Assembly (NCBI GenBank): GCA_011523115.1
Contig: WTHO01000175.1
Location: 1-20,674, forward strand
Reading direction: 5' to 3'
DNA: 20,674 nt
Source: Halieaceae bacterium
Lineage (GTDB): Bacteria; Pseudomonadota; Gammaproteobacteria; Pseudomonadales; Halieaceae
Under the pieces are notes generated by a model. It had not been told where the DNA came from. It saw only the letters and a program-made list of their open reading frames with translations, and did no database searches. The stretch's first letter is position 1. Each line of letters opens with the position of its first letter. The translations under genes were made by a program, and so were the position numbers. Positions 7,300 to 15,517 of this stretch are shown here, piece by piece.

Positions 7300-8934
7300 C
7301 TAATTCACCTGTTTACCCGAGCGGACCGAGTGTTGCTCAACGCGCCTCACAATCGGATTTTCATCAAGAAACGAATCCACTAACTTCTGAGTATAGTCAG
7401 TGACGGGGTTGGAGAAAGTCGATCCCGTTGGCCCACTCTCCATGATTCGTCCGCTCTGCATGATCACAACTCGCTCGCATACAGCGGTGACTGAATGCAG
7501 GTCGTGGGAGATGAACAGATAGGAGAGTGAAAGCGCTCTCTGTAAGTCACCGAGCAATTGAAGCAGTGATTCTCGATCGTAAGGCGAGAGTAAAGACGTT
7601 GGTTCGTCGAGAATAATCAATTCCGGGTCCGCTGCGAGCGCTCTGGCGATAGCAAACCGCTGCAAGTTGCTGGGAGTGACCTCTGCAGGCCTTGAATTGA
7701 GTGGGCTGGTGTCAAGACCGATCCGTTCAACCAGTTCCTGTACCGCAAGATTTACCTGACGTTCACTGCTCTGCCTGTGGATCCTGAAGGGCTCTCCGAG
7801 CGACCAGGCCAATGTTCTTCTGGGATCGAAAGTATCGGTAGGGTCCTGTTGCACTATCTGGATTTTCGCTCGCAGTCGTCTCTGCTCGGATGCTGCAAGA
7901 GCCGATATCGGTGTTCCCCGGAACAAAATTTCCCCGTCATCGTGGTCTATGAGGCCCATCAGACAGCGGCCCACTGTAGACTTGCCAGAGCCCGATTCGC
8001 CGACCAACCCTATGCTCTCCCCCTCATGAATCTCCACATTGAAATCATCAACGGCGCGGAGCGAGGTGCTGCGGACCCACAAGCCCTTATAGGCGCGTTT
8101 TTGTACAGAGTAAGTCTTACTGAGATGCTTCACAGCCAGGATGACTGGCCGCGAGTCTGAACGACGCGCCTCCTCCTTCGTCGCGGGCGACGGTTTGGCC
8201 TTGTCGCCGGTGCTGATGAATTCCTTCACCCGAACCTTGTCCTTCTGCCGTCCGCTGTCTAGTTCGACAATGTTGTCCGCATAGTTGGTCAGTACGCCCC
8301 TGTCCTGACTGATCAACAGCATCGACGTGCCCAACTCCCGGGTCATTCGCCAAATGGTGTCGAGTATGTTGGCCTGAATCGTGACATCCAGACCGCTGGT
8401 GGGTTCGTCTGCTATCAGCAGTTTCGGTTCTGTAGAGAGCGCGAGCGCGATGAGACATCGCTGCGCCATACCACCGGAGAGCTCATGAACAAAAGAACTG
8501 TAAATCCGAGCAGGATCTCTCAGTCCCACTAGATCCATCAGCGCTAAGGTCCGCTCTCGACAGCTTGAGAACGACTCGCCTGTATGATGTTGGCGGAATC
8601 GCGTGATCTGTTTGCCAATCGGCATCATCGGATGAAAGGCTTGTCTGGGCGATTGGGTGATGAGCCCAGCCAGTTTGCCTTTTACCCGGTCGGCATCTTC
8701 GAAGGGCGAGTGTTGAAGCACCCGTACCTCGCCGCTGGTCATTCTCAATGTGGCGGGTATCTGCCCCAAGGCAGCCAATCCCAATAAGGATTTGCCTGAA
8801 TCTGTGGGCCCCGTCACCCCCAGTATTTCACCCGATTTCAGCGAGACACTGATGTCCGAGAGTAAAGCCTGCCCGCGCGAGTTCACGACGGTAAGGTTTT
8901 TGATCATCAGCGGCTTCGCGACATTATGTTTCAA
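7300..8934 (-). CDS. Peptide/opine-type ABC importer ATPase with two fused ATP-binding domains (DppD-DppF-like)
   Basis: The product has 544 residues and two nucleotide-binding domains, as in GsiA or YejF. It should power the permeases encoded just upstream. The start is TTG at 8934, supported by GGAGA 6 bases before it; it overlaps the permease end by 11 bases. Domain 1: Walker A GPTDSGKS (42-49), Q94, signature LSGGM (152-156), Walker B LLIADE (E177), D-loop SGLD, but Gln at the H-switch (LLISQD, Q210). Domain 2: Walker A GESGSGKS (312-319), Walker B LIILDE (E444) and the H-switch His (FISHD, H477), but the signature reads VTPSN (419-423) and the D-loop SLLS (447-450). The defects fall together on one composite ATP site, so a one-sided, asymmetric ATPase is likely. 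Confidence 0.93.
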   Translation of the reverse strand: MKHNVAKPLMIKNLTVVNSRGQALLSDISVSLKSGEILGVTGPTDSGKSLLGLAALGQIPATLRMTSGEVRVLQHSPFEDADRVKGKLAGLITQSPRQAFHPMMPIGKQITRFRQHHTGESFSSCRERTLALMDLVGLRDPARIYSSFVHELSGGMAQRCLIALALSTEPKLLIADEPTSGLDVTIQANILDTIWRMTRELGTSMLLISQDRGVLTNYADNIVELDSGRQKDKVRVKEFISTGDKAKPSPATKEEARRSDSRPVILAVKHLSKTYSVQKRAYKGLWVRSTSLRAVDDFNVEIHEGESIGLVGESGSGKSTVGRCLMGLIDHDDGEILFRGTPISALAASEQRRLRAKIQIVQQDPTDTFDPRRTLAWSLGEPFRIHRQSSERQVNLAVQELVERIGLDTSPLNSRPAEVTPSNLQRFAIARALAADPELIILDEPTSLLSPYDRESLLQLLGDLQRALSLSYLFISHDLHSVTAVCERVVIMQSGRIMESGPTGSTFSNPVTDYTQKLVDSFLDENPIVRRVEQHSVRSGKQVN

Positions 8935-9817
8935 AACGTCTCTCCAACGCGTAACCCGCGAGGGCGAAGCCGAATACCGTTAGCGATATTGCGATGCCGG
9001 GAAAGATGCTGACCCACCAGTCGCCCAGTACGAGCTGCGTAGAGCCTTGCGCGATCATTGCACCCCATTCCGGAGTCGGGGGATTCACACCAGCGCCAAC
9101 AAAACTCAGGCCTGCCGTGAGTAGGATCGCGAAACCAATCGTCACCGAGAACTGAATGAGTGCCGGACCCAAGCTGTTAGGGAGGATATGGAGGTACAAA
9201 ATGCGGATAGGGCGATTACCCATTGCCGTACTTGCCTCGATGAACCCTCTCGCCTTCACCTTCAGGGCTTCGGTGCGAGTCAGCCGAAGATAGATCGGCG
9301 CATAGAGGAGCGACATTGCAAAAATGATGTTGCCCCATGTTCTGCCAGCCAACGCCACGAGAATCATCGCGGTGATAAAAACGGGGAATGACTGGACGAG
9401 GTCAGCAATCCGGGCGATGAATTCAGTGGCAAGGTTGCTTCTGAATCCGCACACCACTCCCAGCGTCACGCCGACAATAAAGCTCAGAATGTTTGCGGAG
9501 AAGGCAATGACTAAATCAACTCTTGCTGCGTAGAGCGTTCTGCTGAAAACGTCCATACCGGATGAGTCTGAACCAAACCAATGAGGGGCGGGCATCTGTT
9601 CAAACAGCACGCCCCAAATGAGGCTCGGTAGCTCTCTCAAAGTCGGAGGCGGTTGGGAGACCGCGTCGGAGACGGCGAGCGGGTCAAACGTTGCAATAAC
9701 CGGAGCGAAGATGGCACAAAGAATTGGGACCGCGGTCAACACAATGGCGACCGCTTCCATGCGCGTGAGTGTAGTGGGGTCTCTACTGCTGCCCTCCGCG
9801 GTCATCGCCCGATTCAT
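8924..9817 (-). CDS. ABC importer permease, DppC-like (peptide/opine/nickel family)
   Basis: The product has 297 residues and is an inner-membrane channel subunit. It shows an N-terminal membrane segment (VAIVLTAVPILCAIFAPVIA), then a periplasmic loop with HWFGSDSSGMDVFSR, which matches the DppC landmark H-x-[LF]-G-T-D-x-x-G-x-D-[VI]-x-S-R. Five further hydrophobic segments follow. The coupling (EAA) loop is EASTAMGNRPIRILYLHILPN, and FVGAGVNPPTPEWGAMI is also typical. The ATG overlaps the stop of the preceding permease gene as ATGA (9814-9817), so translation is coupled. It should pair with the DppB-like subunit to form a heterodimer. Substrate is not evident. Confidence 0.93.
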   Translation of the reverse strand: MNRAMTAEGSSRDPTTLTRMEAVAIVLTAVPILCAIFAPVIATFDPLAVSDAVSQPPPTLRELPSLIWGVLFEQMPAPHWFGSDSSGMDVFSRTLYAARVDLVIAFSANILSFIVGVTLGVVCGFRSNLATEFIARIADLVQSFPVFITAMILVALAGRTWGNIIFAMSLLYAPIYLRLTRTEALKVKARGFIEASTAMGNRPIRILYLHILPNSLGPALIQFSVTIGFAILLTAGLSFVGAGVNPPTPEWGAMIAQGSTQLVLGDWWVSIFPGIAISLTVFGFALAGYALERRFET

Positions 9818-10836
9818 GCCCGCAACCTCGGGTCCAGCAGGGCCTGCGCAACATCGAGGAGTAAATAAACCAAGAGCGTCAGGGACGAGATGACGATGAC
9901 CACGCCTTGTATGGCGGGATAGTCCATCGCCAGAACCGATTGCAGTGAAAACTGCCCTAAGCCGTTAATCGAAAACATGCTCTCGATCAGGACGGCTCCA
10001 CCCAGCATGAAACTGAATAAAATGCCTATCAGGGTCAAAGTGGGTGCAACGGCAGCCAGCAGCGAATCTGACGCAAGCATCTTTTTTGACAACCCCACTG
10101 CCTCGCCGTATTGGATAAAACCCAGTGACATGCTCTGTGAGACGTTTTCCCTGACCATTTTGATGATCGGCCCGGTCAGGACAAAAGAGAGGGTGAGCAC
10201 CGGGAGACTGAGATACCAAAGACTCTCAAGTAGCAGATCGGCTCTGCCCGCGATCAGTGAATCGACGACAATCATGCCCGACACAGGATCGGGAGGCTCT
10301 GTTAGTGGAGAGATACGCCCCAGCGGGCCCGGGGCCACACCCAAGACCACAAAAAACAAAAAGATGAAAATAGTGCCCCAACTGAATTCAGGTTGTGATC
10401 CAGCGAATAAACCGTAGATCAGCGTGCCTTTGTTGACGGCCCCGTTTGGAGACGTCGCACCCGCAACACCAATTGGGATCGCCAGGCTGACAGAGATTAA
10501 AAACGAGAGCAGGATCAATTCAAGGGTCGCGGGCAGTGTGAGGCCGATGTGATAGAGAACGGGGGATCCCGAGATCCATGAATTACCGAGTGACCCATGG
10601 ATCAACCCGTCTGTTTGCTCGTCCCCAAGCAGGTAGATTTTGAATTGCTCCAATACGGGTTTATCAAGGCCTAGGGCGATCTCCGCCTGCGCATAGGCCT
10701 CGGCGCTGGCATTGAGACCGACAAATCGAGCGACGGGATCGGCGGGCAGCAGTCTGATCAGGAAGAAGACCAAAACCATCAGTGAGACAATCTGGATAAG
10801 GCCCACACCCAGTCGTTTTAAAACAAACTTAGTCAA
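9814..10836 (-). CDS. ABC importer permease, DppB-like
   Basis: The product has 340 residues with about six membrane segments. The N-terminus FVLKRLGVGLIQIVSLMVLVFFLIRLLPADP (landmarks KRL and RLLPADP) is typical of DppB/OppB. The cytoplasmic coupling loop is around YGEAVGLSKKMLASDSLLAAVAPTL, and the C-terminus LLDVAQALLDPRLRA matches the usual Y-x-x-x-DP+L-R end. The start appears to be TTG at 10836, overlapping the stop of the substrate-binding protein gene as TTGA (10833-10836). A GGAAAG lies shortly before it. No other start fits the conserved N-terminus. It forms the translocation pore with the DppC-like subunit. Confidence 0.92.
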   Translation of the reverse strand: MTKFVLKRLGVGLIQIVSLMVLVFFLIRLLPADPVARFVGLNASAEAYAQAEIALGLDKPVLEQFKIYLLGDEQTDGLIHGSLGNSWISGSPVLYHIGLTLPATLELILLSFLISVSLAIPIGVAGATSPNGAVNKGTLIYGLFAGSQPEFSWGTIFIFLFFVVLGVAPGPLGRISPLTEPPDPVSGMIVVDSLIAGRADLLLESLWYLSLPVLTLSFVLTGPIIKMVRENVSQSMSLGFIQYGEAVGLSKKMLASDSLLAAVAPTLTLIGILFSFMLGGAVLIESMFSINGLGQFSLQSVLAMDYPAIQGVVIVISSLTLLVYLLLDVAQALLDPRLRA

Positions 10837-12569
10837 TGTTCTTTCCGATACAGGTCGGAGAATCTGATTGAGTTATCGGGGTACCAGCGAAAGCCGTACA
10901 ACTCAGTGTGGGTTGCCCACTGGGTCTTGAATTCTGCGAGCGGTAGCCACGCGATGTCGGCAGCAATTTGATCAAGGGCTCGCGCGATAAACTCCGCGCG
11001 CGCTGAAGGATTCGCTGTAGTCCTTGCAGAGGCCCAGAGCGCGTCAACTGAATCATTGTGGTAGTTGGTCATATTATTGACCCCACCGGCAGATGGGGAA
11101 GCGAAGAACAGTTGAATGGCATACCCGGCGTCCACCACAACCGGTTTTTCTTGATCGCTCAGGGCAAAGGGTAAGTCTCTCTTGACGAGGGTGCGGTCGC
11201 CAAACTGGGTCAACGGGATTGGATTCAATTCCACAGGTATACCGACCTCTCGGAGTTTTGCTCTGATCGCGTTGGCTATGGGCCCAAGGGCGATTTGCTT
11301 CTCCGCGACATACGATAGCTGAAAATTCTCCTGGAATTCCTCGAGGCCTTTGCCGTTGGGGTAGCCTGCTTGGCTGAGTAATTGCCGAGCCGCTTCGAGT
11401 CCGCCGGGCGGTGGCTGGAAATTTTCACTGACGCCCGGATATCGCGTCGGCACCACCGACAGCCACTGCTTGGCCTGAGCTCGGTAGCCGTTATTGATAA
11501 TCCAGTCATAGGGCACTGCGGCTGATACAGCGCGCCTGATCAACGGATTATCAAATGGGGGCGATTTGAAATTCATGTGCAGGAAGAGGGTTTCATTTCC
11601 CGTCAACCCAATCACTTTGAGATTATCCAGTCCGGCGAGCGCCTCGAATTCTCGCGGCGTGAGACGATCGCTGAGATCTGCCTCTCCCATTTTCATGATG
11701 ACAAAACGATTTGAGGAAAGTGGGACTCGCTTGAACACAATTCGCTTGATGCTGGGGGCTCTTTCCTCCCGATAAGGGTTGGCAGTAAGGACAAATTCGT
11801 CGCCTTTAATCCAGCGTTCTGTGCAATAGGGCCCGAAACCCGGGCTCGTTTGCTCGTCGACGTATTGGTGGCTCCAAGGATCGGACTCCGTGGCATGCTT
11901 TCGCATCTCTTGGCTGTCAAAGACGCGCAACGCAAAGCTCGTGAGAATGTGAGGGAACAACGGATTGGGTGCTGACTGGAATACCTTGACGGAATAGCGG
12001 CCAAGTTTGCTGATCTCATCTCCCAAGCGGCGCTTTGCCGGGTTATCGAATACGCTGGTGTCAAAACTCGCCACCGAGGCGACGCTGGCGAGAAACCAAC
12101 CCACGGGTGCCGCACCCGATACAGACTTGGCTCTTGCAAAGGTGTAAAGCACATCGTCAGCGGTCAGCTCATTGCCCGCACAGCTGTATACCCCCTTTCG
12201 CAGATCGATGCGCCAGCTCTGCTCCGCAGGATCGTAGACCCAATTTTCCGCCAGAGAGCCCTCGAAGGACGAGAAGTCACTGGTTTGAACGCCATTCTCA
12301 ACCTCAGGAGACGCCGCGTATTCCAACAGGGGGTCCATGAGATTGACGATGCCAACCTGCGACGTATGCAGCGAGGCGGCGGGGCCGTCATAGTTGAGGC
12401 CAGCCGGCACGTCTTCAACCAAGTAAATGACGGCGGAGTCGGTATCAGCGGACTGCTCTGGCGCATGGCATCCACTTAGCAAAAATGCCAATAACAATGC
12501 AGACCATGCTCTCGCGGATAACGCCTGAGTGCCCGGCGGCGCTGGCGATTCTGCGGGGATTATTTTCAC
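10833..12569 (-). CDS. ABC importer substrate-binding lipoprotein, family 5 (DppA/OppA-like)
   Basis: The product has 578 residues. The start is GTG at 12569, with a loosely spaced GAGGG 12 bases upstream. The N-terminus carries a lipoprotein signal peptide: a hydrophobic stretch AWSALLLAFL and the lipobox LLSGC with the lipidated Cys at about C34. The mature protein should be anchored at the periplasmic face of a membrane. The body follows the SBP_bac_5 pattern: MDPLLEY early, LAENWVYDPAEQSWRIDLRKGV, LTADDVLYTFARAKS, LFLHMNFKSPPFDNPLIRRAVSAAVPYDWI and an extended C-terminal lobe. Family members bind peptides, opines, glutathione, nickel or other small organics. It is the first gene of a five-gene operon, as expected for the most abundant component. 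Confidence 0.93.
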   Translation of the reverse strand: MKIIPAESPAPPGTQALSARAWSALLLAFLLSGCHAPEQSADTDSAVIYLVEDVPAGLNYDGPAASLHTSQVGIVNLMDPLLEYAASPEVENGVQTSDFSSFEGSLAENWVYDPAEQSWRIDLRKGVYSCAGNELTADDVLYTFARAKSVSGAAPVGWFLASVASVASFDTSVFDNPAKRRLGDEISKLGRYSVKVFQSAPNPLFPHILTSFALRVFDSQEMRKHATESDPWSHQYVDEQTSPGFGPYCTERWIKGDEFVLTANPYREERAPSIKRIVFKRVPLSSNRFVIMKMGEADLSDRLTPREFEALAGLDNLKVIGLTGNETLFLHMNFKSPPFDNPLIRRAVSAAVPYDWIINNGYRAQAKQWLSVVPTRYPGVSENFQPPPGGLEAARQLLSQAGYPNGKGLEEFQENFQLSYVAEKQIALGPIANAIRAKLREVGIPVELNPIPLTQFGDRTLVKRDLPFALSDQEKPVVVDAGYAIQLFFASPSAGGVNNMTNYHNDSVDALWASARTTANPSARAEFIARALDQIAADIAWLPLAEFKTQWATHTELYGFRWYPDNSIRFSDLYRKEH

Positions 12570-12709
12570 AGTGTGTCGGCGCCCTCAATCTCAGCTCAGA
12601 GGCATACTGACTCGTAAGCGATACCTGCATAGCCGTAACAGTTTATGGCATTGCCCATGTATGCTTGTACGAGGATGAGTCCCCTTGGTCAAGCCAGAGT
12701 GGTTTGAAT
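12570..12709. promoter_or_regulatory. Divergent promoter region between importer operon and FAD dehydrogenase/PrpD operon
   Basis: These 140 bases lie between two outward-facing operons and must contain both promoters. I see no repeat or -35/-10 pair good enough to report separately. The ATG at 12661 is out of frame with the downstream gene, and an in-frame TTG at 12665 is disfavoured because it has no ribosome-binding site. Confidence 0.4.
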
Positions 12710-14128
12710 ATGTTTGATACCAATTCGCTTCAGGTTCTTTCTGCTCCCCCGGACGGGTTTGAATATTCGGTAGACATCTTGATTATCGGTGCAGGCGCCT
12801 GCGGGTTAACCGCCGCCCTCGCGGCCGCTGAACAGGGGGCGTCGACGCTGATTTTGGAGCGAGATGCGACACCTTCAGGGTCCACCGCAATGTCCTATGG
12901 GGCGATTTGTGCGGCTGGCTCCGGCCCGCAAGCTGCCGCTGGTATTGCTGATACTCCCGAGGCGTTGGTCGAGGACCTGACAGTGAATACACAGGGTCAG
13001 TTGGACCGGGAACTGGCGCAGGCGGTGGCCGACATATCGGGTGAGACCATTGATTGGTTAATGGCGTCTCACAACATCGAGTTAACCTTTGAAGCAGCAT
13101 GGACCGGCTTTGGTCACAGGGCCCCGAGGTTGGTTGCCCCTGACAATCGCTCAGGGGTCAAACTGATGGCAATGCTGCAAAATGCGGTGAGCCGACAAGA
13201 GGTCACTGTCGTCACCAACGCCCGATGGGATCGGGTTTATCGAGACGACGCGGGGGATGTGCTGGGGGTAGGGGCTGTCAGACCCGACGGCTCCGTTGAG
13301 CAGGTCGGCTGTCGCGCGCTGATCATCGCCACGTGCGGCTTCGGTGCGAATGCCGAGATGTTGGCCGAATTTATTCCGGAAATTACAGAAGCCCGCTACT
13401 ACGGCCATGAAGGCAATGACGGCGCGGGTATTCAGCTTGGTCGCCTGCTTGGCGCAAATGTCGAGTACATGAGCGCTTATCAATCACTTGGGGCATTGGC
13501 GGTGCCTCATAATCTGGTTATCCCTCATGTCATTTTGATTGGCGGCGGTATTCAGATAAATGTGCGCGGCGAACGATTCCAAAATGAACTGGACAATATC
13601 TCGGGTCAGGCGCTCACGATTCTCGAACAGCCTGAAGCGCAATGTTGGATGGTGACCAACGAGCAGTTACATCAGGACGCTTTGGGCCGGTTTGAGGAAT
13701 ATCGACAAGCCGAGGCCCTCGGTGCGGTGAAGCGAGGAGAAGACGCACGAGATTTGGCGCGCAACATAGGAGTGTCTGAAGAGCGTTTGGAATCAGAGGT
13801 TGCCGCAACGCTTGCGCATGTTACGGAACGCGGAACAGATCGTTTTGGGAGAGACTTTTCAGGTGCCAGTCCGCTTTCAGGGCCCTTGTATGCGGTGCGT
13901 GTGACCGGGGCCTTGTTTCACACGCAAGGCGGTTTGAGCGTCAACCGGCACGCGCAGTTGATCAATGGCGAGGGTGCGGTGCTCGGCAATATATATGCCG
14001 GAGGAGGTGCCGCAATGAGTGTCGCGGGCACGGGCAACGCGGGCTACATGCCCGGGGTTGGATTGATGATGGCGGTAAATCTGGGGCGAATCGCTGGAGC
14101 GCATGCCGCAGCGCATTACTCAAGATGA
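12710..14128 (+). CDS. FAD-dependent dehydrogenase, fumarate reductase/tricarballylate dehydrogenase superfamily (FAD_binding_2)
   Basis: The product has 472 residues from the ATG at 12710. A TTG at 12665 would add 15 residues ahead of a normal N-terminus and is less likely. The dinucleotide-binding fold is VDILIIGAGACGLTAALAAAEQGASTLILE, with GAGACG at 27-32 and the ribose-binding Glu at about 50. It is followed by GSTAMSYGAICAAGS, the region where this superfamily contacts the isoalloxazine. The C-terminal FAD segment GNIYAGGGAAMSVAGTGNAGYMPGVGLMMAVNLGRIAG is typical of FrdA/KstD/TcuA-like flavoproteins. These enzymes reduce or introduce C=C bonds next to carboxyl or keto groups. No signal peptide or heme domain is seen, so a cytoplasmic single-domain protein is likely. 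Its stop overlaps the start of the MmgE/PrpD gene by ATGA, so the two should act in sequence. Confidence 0.88.
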   Translation: MFDTNSLQVLSAPPDGFEYSVDILIIGAGACGLTAALAAAEQGASTLILERDATPSGSTAMSYGAICAAGSGPQAAAGIADTPEALVEDLTVNTQGQLDRELAQAVADISGETIDWLMASHNIELTFEAAWTGFGHRAPRLVAPDNRSGVKLMAMLQNAVSRQEVTVVTNARWDRVYRDDAGDVLGVGAVRPDGSVEQVGCRALIIATCGFGANAEMLAEFIPEITEARYYGHEGNDGAGIQLGRLLGANVEYMSAYQSLGALAVPHNLVIPHVILIGGGIQINVRGERFQNELDNISGQALTILEQPEAQCWMVTNEQLHQDALGRFEEYRQAEALGAVKRGEDARDLARNIGVSEERLESEVAATLAHVTERGTDRFGRDFSGASPLSGPLYAVRVTGALFHTQGGLSVNRHAQLINGEGAVLGNIYAGGGAAMSVAGTGNAGYMPGVGLMMAVNLGRIAGAHAAAHYSR

Positions 14129-15495
14129 ACGCTAGACCGATCGATCAGCTCAACGACTTTGTTCTCTCGACGGGAGCGGCGGATGTGCCGTCGTCGGTCA
14201 AGGAAATGGCCAAGGTCTTTCTCCTCGATACCCTCACGGTAGGCTTGTCTGGGGCCGCCGAGCCCATCGCGCAAAACGCGCGGGACGCCAGCGTCAATTT
14301 TGGTCATGGTGAAATCGCCCGCCCGCTGGGGTGCCGGGTGAAAAGGCCTGTTGGCACCGCGGCCTTTATCAGTGCTTTTCACATTCACTGTCAGGAGTGG
14401 GACTGTGTTCATGAGCCTGCGGTTGTGCATGCAATGTCGGTCGTCACGGCGGCATTAGCCGCCTGGGGTCAACGCGTCTCGCTCTCTGGTGAGGACTTTC
14501 TACTCGGCCTGACACTGGGGGTGGAGTATGCGGCACGTTTGGGTATGGCCTCGGAGGGAGAGATGCAGTTCTTCAGGCCCGCCACCGCGGGGCTTATGGG
14601 TGCCGCTGCCAGTCTGGCTAGACTCTCGGGCGCACAGGGTGATGAGTATAAAGACAGAGTGGGGTTGGCCTTTTCTCAGGTGTCAGGGTCAATGCAATCG
14701 CATCTGGAAGGGGGGGCAGCCATGGCCCTTCAGGTCGGTCTAGCGGCAAGGTCCGCGGTCACCGCCAATGACTTCGGGGCCGCTGGATTTACCGGCCCAC
14801 ACGATGTGATTGAGGGCCCCTTCGGGTTCTTGAGGTTGATAGAAAAAGCCTACGACGCAAATCAGCTGACGGCAGGTCTGGGTCATACCTTTGCGATCGC
14901 TCAGCTGTCGCACAAACCCTATCCCAGCGGGCGGGCATCGCACGGTGCTCTAGAGGTGCTCAAGAATATTGTCGTCGACGCCGGCATTCCGCCATCTCAG
15001 ATCGCATCCATTAGTCTGAGTGCTCCCCGCCTGATTCACCGGCTGGTATCGCGACCCTCTCACCCGGGGATGTCAACGAATTACGCGCGATTAAGCTTGC
15101 CCTATTTGGCTTGGAGATTGATTTTTGACGGGGAATTGAGCGGTGAGAGTTTCACGCAGGCGAAACTGAGCGAGTCCGACGTATTGGCCAGAGGTGGCGA
15201 TTTTTCACTGATCGTCAACGAAGTGAATGATCCCAATGCGTTGGGTCCCCAGGCGATCGAAGTGCATTTGCGGGATGGGCAGGTGTTGAAACAGGTGATT
15301 ACAGATATGCTGGGATCGCCACTCAGGCCTCTAAATCAAGGCCAGCAAAGGGAGAAAGCCGAGGCGTGTTTGCTGGCCTTGGATCCTGAGACCAGGGCCA
15401 GCGCGGTTCGCGACATTGAGGCTCAAGTGCAGAATCTAGAGGCAATGGAGGACATCAGCACCCTGATAGAGGCGTTGCCGCAGTTCACTGATTGA
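14125..15495 (+). CDS. MmgE/PrpD-family protein (2-methylcitrate dehydratase/cis-aconitate decarboxylase fold)
   Basis: The product has 456 residues, full length for the family. Known members dehydrate 2-methylcitrate, decarboxylate cis-aconitate to itaconate, or epimerise iminodisuccinate, all on small polycarboxylates and without cofactor. Visible family features: an all-alpha N-terminal domain with VKEMAKVFLLDTLTVGLSGA; GTAAFISAFHIHCQEWDCVHEPAVVH, covering the region where relatives have a substrate-contacting Asp/His; and the lid-domain landmark KPYPSGRASHGALE (about 267-280). The ATG start is embedded in the previous gene's end (ATGA, 14125-14128). The partner flavoprotein belongs to a superfamily that includes tricarballylate dehydrogenase, whose product cis-aconitate is a known substrate in this family. 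That link suggests, but does not prove, a polycarboxylate pathway. Confidence 0.9.
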   Translation: MNARPIDQLNDFVLSTGAADVPSSVKEMAKVFLLDTLTVGLSGAAEPIAQNARDASVNFGHGEIARPLGCRVKRPVGTAAFISAFHIHCQEWDCVHEPAVVHAMSVVTAALAAWGQRVSLSGEDFLLGLTLGVEYAARLGMASEGEMQFFRPATAGLMGAAASLARLSGAQGDEYKDRVGLAFSQVSGSMQSHLEGGAAMALQVGLAARSAVTANDFGAAGFTGPHDVIEGPFGFLRLIEKAYDANQLTAGLGHTFAIAQLSHKPYPSGRASHGALEVLKNIVVDAGIPPSQIASISLSAPRLIHRLVSRPSHPGMSTNYARLSLPYLAWRLIFDGELSGESFTQAKLSESDVLARGGDFSLIVNEVNDPNALGPQAIEVHLRDGQVLKQVITDMLGSPLRPLNQGQQREKAEACLLALDPETRASAVRDIEAQVQNLEAMEDISTLIEALPQFTD

Positions 15496-15517
15496 TGGCA
15501 GGGCGCGGCGATCGAGT

